Below are positions 12,601 to 22,700 of a stretch of 64,000 nucleotides of DNA, piece by piece. Every line of letters starts with the position of its first letter. Position 1 is the first letter of the stretch. Made by a program: the position numbers and the translations under genes. Source of the stretch: Manis javanica (Eukaryota > Chordata > Mammalia > Pholidota > Manidae); contig NC_133164.1 of NCBI RefSeq assembly GCF_040802235.1, forward strand, positions 114,160,302 to 114,224,301. Reading direction: 5' to 3'. The notes beneath the pieces are model-generated. The model ran no database searches. It was given only the letters and a program-made list of their open reading frames with translations, and had not been told where the DNA came from.

Positions 12601-12869
12601 GTCTGCAAAACCTCGGGCTGAGAAATATCTTTAATGAGAATACATCTGACTTCTCTGGAATGTCAGAGACCAAGGGAGTGGCCCTCTCCAATGTTATTCA
12701 CAGAGCATGCTTAGAAATAACTGAAGATGGTGGGGAGTCCATAGAGGTGCCAGGATCACGAATCCTGCAGCACAAGGATGAGTTCAATGCCGACCACCCA
12801 TTTATTTACATCATCAGGCACAACAAAACCCGCAGCATCATTTTCTTTGGCAAGTTCTGTTCTCCATAA
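1712..12869 (+). CDS. SERPINB5: SERPINB5 (maspin), 3' five coding exons, 5' end outside window
   Basis: The coding sequence joins 1712-1849, 3202-3319, 5572-5714, 9751-9918 and 12477-12869. It gives 319 residues ending in TAA, which fit residues 57-375 of the 375-residue maspin family; the 56 residues of the ATG exon lie left of the window. Maspin is an ov-serpin without signal peptide. It is known as an epithelial tumour suppressor that affects adhesion and migration and does not inhibit proteases by the serpin mechanism. Seen here: the strand 3A motif VNAAYFVGKW (residues 161-170), the serpin signature FNADHPFIYIIRH near the C terminus, Arg340 in the reactive loop, Cys205, Cys214 and Cys373, and a C-terminal FCSP. 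The hinge reads GGESIEVPG instead of the alanine-rich inhibitory form. The exon structure is the 7-exon ov-serpin type. Identity comes from near-complete match to remembered human maspin; SERPINB12 downstream confirms the locus. Confidence 0.97.
2451..2595 (+). repeat. MER5A-type hAT element, fragment 1
   Basis: Landmarks are GCATCAGAACTACCTGGG, GTGCAAATTCCTGG and TTTTTAATAAGC, as in MER5A non-autonomous hAT-Charlie elements. The boundaries are approximate. Confidence 0.65.
2608..2775 (+). repeat. MER5A-type hAT element, fragment 2
   Basis: A second MER5-like copy lies directly behind the first. Landmarks are AAATCACCCAGGGATCTTG, TTCTGATTTAGTGG, CTGCATTCTAATAAGC and a terminal TTGGTCCTTGGACTACA. 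Confidence 0.65.
3202..3319 (+). CDS. SERPINB5: SERPINB5 exon 4 (residues 103-141 plus first base of 142)
   Basis: The exon has 39 codons plus one base, from EFISSTKRPY to IKDLTD, and ends in phase 1. The acceptor AG is at 3200-3201. The frame requires the exon to end at 3319 so that G joins GC of exon 5 to make Gly142. The intron therefore starts GCAAGT, a non-canonical GC donor. The nearest GT (3324) would break the frame. Confidence 0.94.
3444..3757 (+). mobile_element. Solo LTR, copy 1, in SERPINB5 intron 4
   Basis: The element starts TGCTGGTAAAATTG and ends AGAGTTACA. The 5-bp target duplication ACAAG lies at 3439-3443 and 3758-3762. It contains the family landmarks GCATATCAACAGG, GGGGTGGAGAG, a poly(A) signal in AGCAATAAATGGG and TCCCTTTGACTGATTTC. 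No retroviral internal sequence adjoins it. A 5-bp duplication is common for ERVL-like elements, but I do not assign the family. Confidence 0.9.
3991..4150 (+). repeat. MIR SINE, sense
   Basis: MIR landmarks in order are CACTGCCACTTATTAACTG, CCTCAGTTTCCTGAATG, TAAAATGGG and GTCCTGAGGATCAAGTTAAA. Confidence 0.7.
4440..4560 (+). repeat. MIR SINE fragment, sense
   Basis: The fragment has GAGTTCTGCTACTTGCTGG followed by CCTCTGG and TTTCTTCAATAAC, resembling the MIR core. Confidence 0.5.
4565..4740. repeat. Unassigned old interspersed repeat
   Basis: The stretch contains GGCCCTGATGCAAAATG, AGGGCCTTTTATT and AATTTTAAGATGG, a pattern I associate with dispersed mammalian DNA elements. No family name is given. 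Confidence 0.3.
4960..5310 (+). repeat. Two MIR SINEs in tandem, sense
   Basis: The first (to about 5105) has CTCAGTTTCCTCGGTG and AAAATGGGGATAATGACC. The second (about 5105-5310) is better kept: TGTTGGAGTCAGAAAAACCC, CATCTTGGGCAAGTGACTTA, CCCCATCTGTAAAATGGGG and GCCTGGCTCTGGATAGG. Confidence 0.8.
5572..5714 (+). CDS. SERPINB5: SERPINB5 exon 5 (residues 142-189)
   Basis: Two bases complete Gly142, followed by 47 codons from HFENILADNS to CPFRVNK. The acceptor AG is at 5570-5571 and the donor GTACGT begins at 5715. The exon contains the conserved serpin strand 3A motif VNAAYFVGKWMKKF. Confidence 0.96.
6760..6935 (+). repeat. L2 LINE 3' end
   Basis: It shows the typical L2 tail: ACTGCCTTATTCATC, GTAATTCCTGGCTCAG, then AAGGTGCTCAGCAAG and TGTTTGTTGAATGAATGA. 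Confidence 0.75.
7982..8009. repeat. CA/TG inverted repeat (hairpin-forming)
   Basis: Twelve-base arms ACACACACACAT and ATGTGTGTGTGT flank a TAAT loop. The arms are perfectly complementary. Confidence 0.85.
9120..9245 (-). repeat. MIR SINE fragment, antisense
   Basis: The fragment shows AAACTGAGGCCCAGAGAGG, TTACATGACTCACTTAAGG and a degraded ATCCAGACTC end. Confidence 0.55.
9651..9694. repeat. (GT)22 microsatellite
   Basis: There are 22 uninterrupted GT units, preceded by imperfect ACGTGTGTAC. The run ends 57 bases before SERPINB5 exon 6, between the likely branch region and the upstream intron. Confidence 0.98.
9751..9918 (+). CDS. SERPINB5: SERPINB5 exon 6 (residues 190-245)
   Basis: There are 56 codons from TDTKPVQMM to DGSTGLEK, phase 0 on both sides. 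The acceptor TTTTACAG ends at 9750 and the donor GTGAGG begins at 9919. It carries Cys205 and Cys214 and the LPFQNKHLSMLILLP strands. A (GT)22 run ends only 57 bases before the exon. Confidence 0.96.
10095..10300 (-). repeat. MIR SINE, antisense
   Basis: Landmarks are CACTTCCCATGTGCCGGGAA, GATCTCATTGAATTCTTGC, AACGAGGGAACCAAGGCAC and GGGAATTAGAGTCTAGG. Confidence 0.65.
11007..11443 (-). mobile_element. MLT1-type LTR (ERVL-MaLR), antisense
   Basis: Antisense MLT1 landmarks run in order: ATTAGTCTCCTACGGCTGCC, CAGCTCTGGAGGCTAGAAGT, CTAGGGCCCACCTTAGGG, TTAATTACACCTACAAGGAC, TTAGGAGTTCAGCACATGAA. The boundaries are approximate. It is an ancient non-autonomous retroviral LTR with no coding sequence. 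Confidence 0.75.
11110..11129 (+). other. G-run, possible G-quadruplex
   Basis: The run has tracts of 4, 6 and 8 guanines separated by single thymines, inside the MLT1 LTR. It satisfies the usual four-tract pattern if the last tract is split. Confidence 0.5.
12477..12869 (+). CDS. SERPINB5: SERPINB5 exon 7, C-terminal coding part (residues 246-375, TAA)
   Basis: There are 130 codons plus TAA at 12867-12869. The acceptor TTTCAG ends at 12476. The exon includes the degenerate hinge (residues 328-337), Arg340 described as P1 in human maspin, the serpin signature FNADHPFIYIIRH and the C-terminal GKFCSP. The first codon is Val where I recall Ile in human. Confidence 0.97.
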   Translation, partial: VEKQLNSEMLSRWTNASTMANAKVKLSIPKFKVEKMINPKASLQNLGLRNIFNENTSDFSGMSETKGVALSNVIHRACLEITEDGGESIEVPGSRILQHKDEFNADHPFIYIIRHNKTRSIIFFGKFCSP

Positions 12870-14205
12870 GTGGCAGAACCCAGGTTAAGTCCCACCTGAC
12901 TTTTCTGCAAACTCTGCATCCAGAGAATCACTTTCTAAATATGATAAGTTGTTATTATTGCTGGATCAGGGGGCGGCTGGTACTTGTCCTATGCAGCCCT
13001 CACACTAAGAGGCCCTTCCTTTGCGATCTTTTCTTTTGTTCCCTTTTCCTCCCCATATAAGACAATGCTTTTAATGAAAAAACATCACCCTAGAGGAAAA
13101 ATACGTATTCATTTTTTGTCACACTATCTAGCGTTATTGGCAGGAGTACAGTCTTCCACAAAGAAAATTCCTGTAAGGAGGATCTGGAGGACTTTATTCC
13201 TAGAGTTGGGCCTTCCTTCACTGGGATACAGAATGTTCCAGACATTCTCACTTCCCTGAAAGACTGGAAAACTGTGGTACGTGGGATCTGTTAAACTTTC
13301 CTGGCTCCCGTGAAACTTGGGCTCATGTTCAGGCTTTTGTAGGTCTGCAGCTCCTTAGGCTAAGTCCCACAGGACAATGGTTTCTTCAAACTCTTGAGAT
13401 TTTGGATTTTAGAAAGATAATATGTTGCGCACAGTACCTGTTATGGAATTCCACTGATGGGGTCTAGAACAGCACCTGATAAATCAACACCTTAATGTTT
13501 CTGCCACACAATGTAATCAAACAAAATGGATAAAGCTGCTTAGGTAGCCACAGTATTAGGTTTGGCTGCCAAGTGAGTGTGCCAGCAGCTTGTTTCCAGA
13601 ACTTTCTGAAAACTTGGAATGTTGGAAAAAGAAATGCAGACCTATAGTAGCTGAAGTGCAGCACCTGAAGGGGAGGTTCAGATCTTATTAGAAAGTCACG
13701 TTCACATTTGTTAGACTGCCCCACATGGCCGTTTGGTTGGCCATCGACCCCTGGCAGGGAATTCTGACTGGATGAGGTTTTGCATGTGAGACGACCAGGG
13801 ACTTAAAATGCGCAGCAACTTCCATGCTAGGCGACAAAAGAATTTTATGAGTGTTGAAGGAACTTGTCTCTTTTCTAATGTGAGAGTGGGAAAGGGAAAG
13901 GAGCTTAATGCCTTTAGAACTTATAACTATATCTATGGAGGTGCTTAAGCTGCCTTGACATGTATTTATTTTCAAAGCCCATGGTTTAGTTGCTATAGAT
14001 GGCTGTTTGGTACCTGACATTAGTAGTAATTTTTAAAGGTGTTCTAATAAGTTATCTGTGTTGCAATTTCACAGATGAATTCAAGACCAAAAGAGCACAT
14101 CTACTCTGGCATTCACTGTAAATAGGTTCACCTCTCTTCTTGCTCCAAAGGTTCAGTGTCAAATTTCTTTTATGCTATTGACAATAAAATATTATTGAGC
14201 TACAT
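12870..14205 (+). other. SERPINB5: SERPINB5 3' untranslated region (predicted)
   Basis: The region follows the stop codon and ends shortly after the first convincing polyadenylation signal, giving a 3'UTR of about 1.3 kb. I recognise no interspersed repeat in it, in contrast to the introns, which fits a transcribed terminal exon. The exact cleavage base is inferred. Confidence 0.75.
14183..14188 (+). terminator. SERPINB5: Polyadenylation signal AATAAA of SERPINB5
   Basis: This is a canonical AATAAA. About 20-40 bases downstream lies a GT/T-rich element (TGTCTGG followed by a T run) suitable for cleavage-factor binding. Nothing else in the 1.3 kb after the stop codon looks as good. Confidence 0.75.
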
Positions 14206-17200
14206 GTCTGGTTTTTTTTCTGTGAAGCTGATTCACTATTTTGTAACAGAACCAAGCCATCCATTTATATAAACACTCTGTACACAAATGCTTTTTGAGG
14301 GGATTGAGGTAGAAAAAAAAAAGGGATAAGAATAATTTCCATCCCTGTTCTCTGGGCTTCCTTTCTTCCTGCCCACCAGCTGGCATCTTAATCTTCTTCC
14401 CTCCCTCCCATCTGGGGAGTGCCAGCGTGACTTCCAGCTAGTGCGGAGGGAGATGAGAGGCCTGGTAAGGAGATGAGCAACTTCTCTCCAGATTGTTCCA
14501 TTTTGGCCCAAGCCTCAAAATCTGATTTTATTAAGTAAGCTGCATATGCTTAAAGTATTTTCTTATTAAGCACATTTTTCTCCACATTATGTACAGTCAT
14601 TTTAAATTAGTTGTAGTGTCCCTGAACCTAAAATCCAGCAGAGCCCATTTTCCTGTCCCTATTGCAGTGTGCTGAAATAGAGTGTGTTCCCTTTTGCAGG
14701 ATATTTTGAGTACAAAAAGTAACAAATGCCCCCACATCCTCAAAAGAAAAGACCATCATGCCAGGACTGCTGGGGGTGGGGAGTGGCCTAAACCAAGTGT
14801 TGCCACTCTTGGCTCATTATCCTCCTAAGTTATGAAATAGAAATTTGAGGTGGTGGGGGAAAAGCTTAGTGAGCATGTAGTGAACAGGAGAGGTTAGAGC
14901 CTCTCTAAGCGGGGGTTTCACGGATCCAAAGTGTCTCCCGGAATCAGAAAGCACTGAAATTCCTCATTAACTCTTGCCTGGGTTAGTCTATTCCAGTGCT
15001 TTTTAGTCAGGGGCAATTTTGCCCCCTAGGGGACCTTGGACAATGTTTGGAGGATATTTTCATTGTCACGGCTAGGGGAAGGGCTGCTACTGGCATCTAG
15101 TGGGTAGAGAGGCCAGGAGTTCTGCTAAACACCCTGAAATGCCCAGAGCAGGCCCCCAGAGCAAAGCATACCCACAGCACGCCAGCAGTGCCACGGTGGA
15201 GGACACTGGGATGCTCTGGAAGGACAGATCCCAGCTACAGGGGTCCCTAAGGCAGAGCAAGGAGAAAGGGCAGGCAAGGGAGTGCGGGGGAGGGTGCCTG
15301 CCTGCTGTCAGCTGCAGTGAGATTTGGAAGTGGCCGGGCTTGATTAGTTCAGCCTGGACCCCACAGGTTGCTTGAAAGACCTGCCCAGTAAGGCTGTGGG
15401 TTCTCCAAAACCCCGCAGAGGACCAGGGAGAGAGTTAACACTTGGCACCTCCCCTGCACCTGTCAAGTAAGGTCCTTCCCACCTTACCTGTCCTTTCCCT
15501 TCCCCCACAGGGTGGGTGTTGTAGCGAGAAGCAGAAGATCAAGGTGGGTTGATGGTAGGGAAACACCCCTCCTCTCCCCCCACCAAGGGTCGGTGAGCCG
15601 GAACCAGCTCCCAGCTGGGTGGATGGAGAGACTTTAAATCAAAAGAGACCGAAATCCTGATTTGGAAGAATTCTGGGCTTTCTCATTTCTGAAAATGTCT
15701 ATTAATACAAGAAAGTGACTGGAGAATGCTAGTGTAGGGCACCTCGTTTGAGGGGTTCCGTCTCGGGGATGGGAGGACGATGCAGGGGAGTAGGCTTGAC
15801 AGGGTGTTGGGAAGGAAGGATTAAGTTGCATTTTCCGAGTGTCTGCTCAGTCCAGTTCAGCTATACACAGAAGAAGTAGACGGCATTGCTCTCCACTAGA
15901 GATAAGATAGATACCCACGTGCCCCTGGAACTCCTTGCCACCTTCTAGGAGCCCTGCCAGACCCGGGCATCCTGGCGTGAGCCCTCCCTGTCTCTACCAT
16001 AAGCTCCTTTGTGCCTCCCACACAGAGTAAATATCAATATATGACTCTGGTGGATGGGAAAGAGCATCTGACTGGGCAGGCAATCCTGTTTGATTTGCCT
16101 TGGCCGTCTCTTAGACCTAACACAATTTTCTTTGATGACTTGAAAAAATTTTTTCATTATTTCAGAAAGTGCTGGAGGAACAGGAGTTCTGTGGGGATGA
16201 GAGTGTGCTGGGAAAATAGGAGTCCATGGGCAAAAAGTCTCAGAAATGTTGTGTTGAACCAAGTTAGGTTCTGCAGTACTACCCGAGCTTCTGAGAAGTC
16301 AAAGTGCTTAGCGGCTCTCTAGGGGAGGGTGTGGGAACTCGCTTCTTAAATTTGCATGACCTCTGAACTGGCTCCTCACACTCCATCTTGGAGGACCAAG
16401 TCTCCAGAAAAGCAAACTTACCTGGGAAACAACCTGAGGAGAAAAACTCAGATCGGTCAGGTTGCCAGGTGGGTGCCGTGGAGAGAATGCAGGCATGGGA
16501 GGCAGGAAGCCCGGATTCCAGTGTCCAAGCCTCTCCCCCTTCAAGGGCTCTGATTCTGCTCAGACACCAGGGAGGGCCCTGGTCTCAGTGTCTTCTGATG
16601 CCAGTAGTCCCCTGGGCCAAGACAAGTCTCCTCTTGAGCCCGTTCTCATCCATCCATCTATGCAGAGCCACCTGTACCTCCATCCCCAAAAGCGTGGTCA
16701 CGAGTCTAACTGAGTAGACTCTCCTCTTTCACACTGGGAACCGGGGTTGGCCTCCCTGAGGGGGAGAGGCGTGATGGGTATGGCCCCCATGTGGGCAGGA
16801 GGAGAGAATCACCTGAGGCCGAGACGTCTGTGCCAATTCGAGGACCTCACACCAGCGGTCCCACAGAGGAGGATACTGAGGAAGGTAGGAAGCATCCGGG
16901 CAATAAAATCAGCTTGTCTCACCAACATCATACGGTTGCTTTTCTGTCAAATTATGAGCACAGTCCTGGCTCCCTTCCTGCAGGCTCCCTGCCTAGCCTT
17001 TTTTACTTTATTGGGTTTCCCCTACAGGAAAGCCACTGCACAGTTACGTAGGTTGATCACTGCACAAGGGCACTCTCCTGAGAGGGTGCGAGGGGGCTGA
17101 CATCACACAGCAGTGTGCCAGGGTGTGGGGCTCTGTCTGTCTGAGGAAGGGTCACCTCTTTTAAATTCACACAAAGGTACTGTAGAGGCCAACAGTGGCC

Positions 17201-17364
17201 CTGTTCAGTACTAAGGAAAAGTTGCTAAGGAAATAAGGCATCGTTACATCATTGTCATCACTACTATTACCATTGCTGATGTCATCATTAATTCAATGTT
17301 TTACTTTGTTACGATAGGGCTCCTTATGTAAAATCAGGCCAGTTAGATGTAGGTAGATTTTTTT
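14206..17364. other. Intergenic, no gene recognised
   Basis: Apart from the MER20 element at 14993 I recognise no repeat or gene. The stretch 15200-17150 is comparatively GC-rich and yields several open frames of 60-117 codons on both strands. They overlap each other and match nothing I know. Confidence 0.5.
14993..15185 (+). repeat. MER20 hAT-Charlie element
   Basis: Strong landmarks run in order: GGGGCAATTTTGCCCCCTAG, GACAATGTTTGGAGGATATT, TTGTCACGGCTAGGGG, GCTACTGGCATCTAGTGGG, CTGCTAAACACCCTG. The 3' end is degraded. Confidence 0.85.
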
Positions 17365-18015
17365 CCTTGTACGCTGTTGGTGGGACTATAAAACGGTGCA
17401 GTCTCTGTGGAAAATAGTTTGGAGGGTTCTATAAAAGTAAAAAATTGAAGAACTTCCATATGGTCCAGCAACCCCAGTTCTGGGTATATAACCCCAAAGA
17501 ATTGAAATCAGCATCTTGAAGAGTATTTGCACTCTTGTGTTCATTGCAGTATTTATAATACCCAAGAGAGGGAAATGACTTAAAAGTTCATCAGTGGATG
17601 AAAGGATAAAGAAAATGTGGTCTATACATACAATGGAATATTATTTAGCCTTAGGAAAGAAGGAAATTCTGACCCCTGCTACAACATGGATAAACCTGGA
17701 GGACATCATGCTATGTGAAATGAGCCAGTCACAGAGGACTAATAGCGAATGCTTCCTCTTATATGTGGAATCTGTAAGAATCTATAATTACAGAATAGTA
17801 GTTGCTAGGGGCTGGGAGGAGGGAAAAATGGGGAGTTGGAAAATGGGGAGCTGTTGTTCAAAGGCTACAAAGTTTTAGTTATGCAAGATGAATGAGTTCT
17901 AAAGATGTGCTGTAAACATCACCTATAGTTAACAATATGACATTGTGCATGTAAATATTTGTGCAGAGGATGGACAGATTTCATTTTAAGAGATTTTACA
18001 AAATTAAAAAAAATA
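17365..18015 (+). mobile_element. 5'-truncated L1, ORF2 C-terminal region plus 3'UTR
   Basis: The element begins in ORF2 at CGCTGTTGGTGGGACTATAA, continues through AATGGAATATTATTTAGCC and ATGGATAAACCTGGAGGACA, and ends in the 3'UTR with GCTAGGGGCTGGGAGGAGGG and TAGTTAACAATATGACATTG. The reading frame is damaged. Confidence 0.9.
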
Positions 18016-19254
18016 AAGTAGATAGATTTTCGGAGCAGACAGGTTGCTGAGAAACAGACCATGCTCAGGAGGATATAGTTGTGCAGGGGGAGGGGGCTCG
18101 CATGGGGCAGGGAATCTCTGTGGGTATCTTGCCACAGGTATAAGCCAGGACAGTCGTGATGAGCATCCTGCCTGCTGTGATGACGGGCTGAGACCTGACT
18201 AGGTCCCCTTGTTTCACCCTCGCCTCCTCCTCAGTCAACCTGTGGTCCATAAGGGGTCAGTGCCTTCACCATCTGTAGTTCCATCATTTTTCAGGGAGGA
18301 CACGTGGAGAAAGGGAGTTTTATGCCTAAAGACGGAAGCTTAGATGCTGTGGGAGTTGAGCACTCTGTGCCCTGCACCCAAGTAAACAGGTCTGATTTTC
18401 TTTTTCAAGAACCTAGTCTTGTTTGCTGAATTTAATCAAACACTGAAGGCAGGTCATGGGGAGCTGGGATGAGTGTTTTCTCCTGCCCTTAGTTCTTGTT
18501 TGCTGACCTAGAGGAAAGCAGAAACCAAATGGATAGGGTAATGAAGTCAATGGCTTTCCAGGTAACCAGGTGTCCCCATCCTTGGAGAGGCATCATTGCC
18601 CAGCTGCTGGCAGGAGAGTCAGCCTGCCCGAGCTGGGGAACTGAGACTGTCTGGCGCAGTGTTCTCCTGGCCATACAACTCATCGCAGCGGGAACACAAG
18701 CTCCAATAATGGAGTTACAGAAGGCAGTGAGTGAGCTTTATCCTTCTGTTTGCAATAATGCTAAGCACATCAGGCTCAATTGTTTATTTCCTTAAATAAA
18801 ATTGCATTGAGCATCCAATTGGCAAAGCCACCGCTAAGTGGCCCTCCGAACGACAACCCGACCCAACCGACACTCTCATTTCCTGCCTCCACCTCATCCA
18901 CAGAGTTATCAAGAAAATGTTTATCAACTCAATCATTCCTTTACTCATTGCATCAACATTTATAATGTTAGACACTGGCCAAAATGTGGGGAATAAAAGG
19001 ATCATTAAGGCACAGAGGCTGCTGTAGTCCTACAGGAAGAGCCGCCATCAGCTATGACGGGAGTAATGACAAGGCACTGGGGCACAGAGGGAGGGGCTCC
19101 TGCACCGTCTGAGGGACCCGGCAGGCTCTGCGTCCTCAGGGAGGAGTGGCCTTAACCAGGTGAGGAAAGCAAGGGAGGGAACAGTATGCAAAGCAGAGAG
19201 AAAGGGATTGGGCCCGGTTGTAGGGTGCAAAGTGCAGGAGGAACCTTGAGAATG

Positions 19255-19385
19255 GAAGCTGCTTATTTCTCTGAGCATAATGCTCTCAAGGTCCATCCCT
19301 GTTGTCACAAAAGGCAGGATTTCCTTTTTTTTTTGTGACAAAATTGCTGAAAAACATTCCATTGTGTACATCTGTCCACCACATT
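19255..19385 (-). mobile_element. L1 fragment, antisense
   Basis: It shows AGCATAATGCTCTCAAGGTC, CATCCCTGTTGTCACAAAAG, GGCAGGATTTCC and CATTCCATTGTGTACATCTG, which is antisense L1 ORF2 3' sequence. Confidence 0.75.
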
Positions 19386-21828
19386 GAGAAGGGACTTTTA
19401 TGGAGCCCTCTGGGAAGTGTCATTTTTCCGTCATACCATGTCACTATTTTCCTAAATTAGTTAACTCATTTTCAGTTCCAAGTTTTTTGAGCACAAGGGC
19501 CAAAAGATGTTGGTTGCATTAGAAGAAGAATGTCCCAAACAGTTTAATGATGTCAACTTTCTATCAGTGTTAGAAGCCATTTCAAATAGAAAATCATTTA
19601 TGTTAAATTCAGTAATGGTTCCCTTTTCTTCCATCTAGTTCATAAAACCTTTGGAATTTCCGTCTGCCAAATGAAAGACATATATGACTTTACTCTGAAT
19701 TCCACTGTAAACTGAGTTAAAAGGTTCAACATTAAAGATAAAATTATTTGTATTGTGATAACATAAATAGAAACTTTGGTGACCTCAATGTTATAATGAA
19801 AACAGTTTTCTTTCCTAAATTAAAAAAACCCTCATGAAACAGTAATAAACTTGGAATTGGTTGAGATGCTCATAAAATTAATAATTGTATCCAAGTACAC
19901 TGTTACTCTACCAAAAAAGAGGCTGCTATTGTAAAAATTTGCAGACTTTTGAATGTGTACACAGAGGGCTTATAGAATTTTTGTGAAGTCACCATCAGTT
20001 GGATTTTAGAAATGCTTGATTCTTTGAAGAACTATGTGTAAACTGGCTCATGTTGTACAATATTCTTTTTTTTCCCTTGTTTTTGGCAAAGAAATCCTTT
20101 ACTTCTGGTTGCATTTTGTTCACTTTGAGCTGGAAGTCTAACCAAAAGTGTTTAAGGAACAGAAGACCCCAAAACTTCAGCTTTTTGGTACTTTTAGCTG
20201 ATCATAATTATTGAAAATAAAACTCAAAGTCAGAAAGACATTTAAATTAATTATTGAAAAAGGACGAGGGTAACTGGATACATTTAAGAACAAGAGTTGC
20301 TCACATGTGTACAGATTTAATTTTGAAATTCTGTAAACTAATACTTTAGAATTATATCAACTTGGGGGAAGATTCTTTTGTTAGAACTTGTTTTTTTAAT
20401 TTAGTACATTTGTATTTCTAACCTAAGTAGAGTTAGACTGAGGCCTTCCATTTTCCTTAATCTAACTGTGGTGAGATGTTCAAAAGAATTATAAATAGAG
20501 GTAACTTATTTGACAAGTTCTGGCTTGTTGAGTAAATGCGCTCTGAACAGAGGGAAAGAGACTGTCTCTGTGATGCTATTAGAGCTGGATTATTTAAGTA
20601 GTGAGGTACAGAACGTTTGAATTGAAAATACCCTTCACACAGCAGAATTTGCTCTGAGCTTACCAAGTACTTCGGCATCTGCAGAGATACTATTTTCTCA
20701 ATACTTTCAATTTTCTTAACACTAAGTGCAACTTTGAAGAAGATTTCTGACAGTTTTATAAAAGCATCAAAAATAACCAACCATACTGAAAAACTGCATT
20801 CTTCAGAAAAATACTAGTAACACAAATTTGGAGATGAGTATGTCTAAAATACTGTTTAAACCATGCGGTAATTATTCTGCTTATGTTTATGTTATTTTTT
20901 TAATGCTCAGGTGATCAAGGAAGTTTTTCTTTTTCACATTCTGCTTACTGTGCACAGATACATACTATTTTAAAGTAATTTTATTTATGAAAATGGTTTT
21001 TGTAAAGAATTATTGTAAATCGTTTAAATAAAATAAACCAGTTTGACGGTCAAGTGAAGACTTCATATATCTATGCCTATGTCTATATATCTATCTATAG
21101 CTTTAATTGCTTTTGGTGCCTTCTTTTCAAAAGTATTCTGGTTTGTAAGATTAATTTTTAGGGTCACATTCTGCATAAAAGACAATATGAAAAGAATTGT
21201 CCCCTTTTAAAGTGTCAGGGAAGAGAAGGGCTGAGAAGGGAAACCCATGTAATACAACAGGATCGTCAAAATGCTGTCAAGACAAGGGCTTTTTAATGTC
21301 TAGTCCTCCTTCGTCTCCACGTTGGTTCAGGTGAGGTACTTCATGCTCGATAGTGTGAGGCTGCCTGGTTTGGTGGTTATCTCAACGCTGGCACCATACC
21401 AGGGTTCGTTTTCACGTTTGGGATGATGCCAAGGCTGAGATGAAGAAACAGTCATAAGAAGTAGAGGTGCTGATGGGAATTCTCTGGAGGAAGATGCTGG
21501 AATGAGGGGTGTCTGGGAATTCACACTCCCCTCAGGAAGGCAGTGACCATTCTGCAGGGTGGGGAATGGGGATTTGACCCAAACTTGTGGAGGTTCCACG
21601 GAACTGGGACACCCAGGGTTGCAGTCCAGGTCTGAGTGCTTCCTGTGATGTAAATGGTACAATGTAAGGAGGCTACCGGTACTGGAGAACTTGCATGACT
21701 TGTGGGGAAATCAAAGTGAGCTCCTGGGGGCTACGCTTCTTCTGTGAAATATTATTCTAGAGCCTCATTCCAACTCCAACTCAACGTGATCAAGAAAACT
21801 GGTCTTCTCTCTGCTGTTCATCTTGTAT

Positions 21829-21848
21829 TGCACTAGATGGCGCTGCTC
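21829..21848 (+). promoter_or_regulatory. CTCF-like binding motif
   Basis: The core CACTAGATGGCGCTGC matches the forward CTCF consensus (CCAC/TAG.GGGCGC type) at nearly all informative positions. It lies between SERPINB5 and SERPINB12. Occupancy cannot be seen from sequence. Confidence 0.6.
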
Positions 21849-22099
21849 GTCCCACTATAACTGCGCTATTCTGGGCCTCCGACTGTCAGTTATGAAATAG
21901 CTTTTCTTTAAGACACGGAAACTGGCGATGCATTAGACCTCCAGCTTTTCTGGGGACATTCTTGAGGTGCTTTCTACCCTTGCCTCCAGATACAATACTC
22001 TGCAACTCTCCCTCTGTCTGCCCGGAAATGTTCACATTTTTTGAAGTTCTGTTTTGGGCCTGCTTTTGGTGTTGATACAATTCCTTGGCTTCGGTTAGA

Positions 22100-22700
22100 G
22101 CTCTGTGTTGACTGCTCTCAAATCTTTACCTCCCAGGGCTCCCAGCTGAGTTCCAGCCGCATATCCAACTTCCCTATGGACACCTACGTGTGATACAGAC
22201 ACCCCGAGCTGAATCCACCAGCTCCTTTTTTTCCCGTCCGTTTGTTCTGATCACACCATCCACGCAGTGGTCCAAACTGGACTCAACATTTCCCCCAACG
22301 GCTTCCCTTCCCCTCACACAGCCAATCATCACATCCTAACATCTCTCAAATGCACCCTCTTCTCTGCTGATACCATCCTGATCCCAACTGCAACTCTGGG
22401 TGATGGAACAGACTCCAAACTGCCTCCTGTCTTTTTTTCCCTCCATTATTCTCCACATTGCAGCCATACACATGTATGTATAAACAAACAAATGAATATG
22501 TATATGTATACACACAAATATTCTTGTATGAGGAGAAATTTATAAAGAAAAGTGTGTAATAAATATTTATTTATAGTCTCACCATAGTGTAGGAGGCATG
22601 AGGACAGAGATCTTGTCCATTTTGTTGTTTGCTGTATCTCCAGTGCCTGCAACAATGCCTGATACATAGTAAATGCTCAGTAAATATTTGTTGAATAGAT
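22100..22700 (+). repeat. L2 LINE, 3' portion
   Basis: The 5' part has the C-rich L2 text (CCAAACTGGACTCAACATTT, ATCACATCCTAACATCTCTC). The 3' end has ATCTCCAGTGCCTGCAAC, ACATAGTAAATGCTCAGTAA and TTTGTTGAATAGATG. A CA/TATA-rich stretch (22460-22560) interrupts it. Confidence 0.65.

Larger units (their letters stand above)
18016..22100. other. Intergenic; AT-rich 3'UTR-like stretch 19400-21060
   Basis: 18016-19250 shows nothing I can name. 19400-21060 is AT-rich and free of recognisable repeats. It ends in overlapping AATAAAATAAA signals near 21027-21037 and looks like a long mRNA 3' end, but no coding part or poly(A) tail is seen. 21060-22100 holds the CTCF-like motif. Confidence 0.35.

Noticed and set aside
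16011-16322. 103-codon open frame
   Set aside because: There is no recognisable motif, it is overlapped by an antisense frame of similar length, and no convincing exon signals are present.
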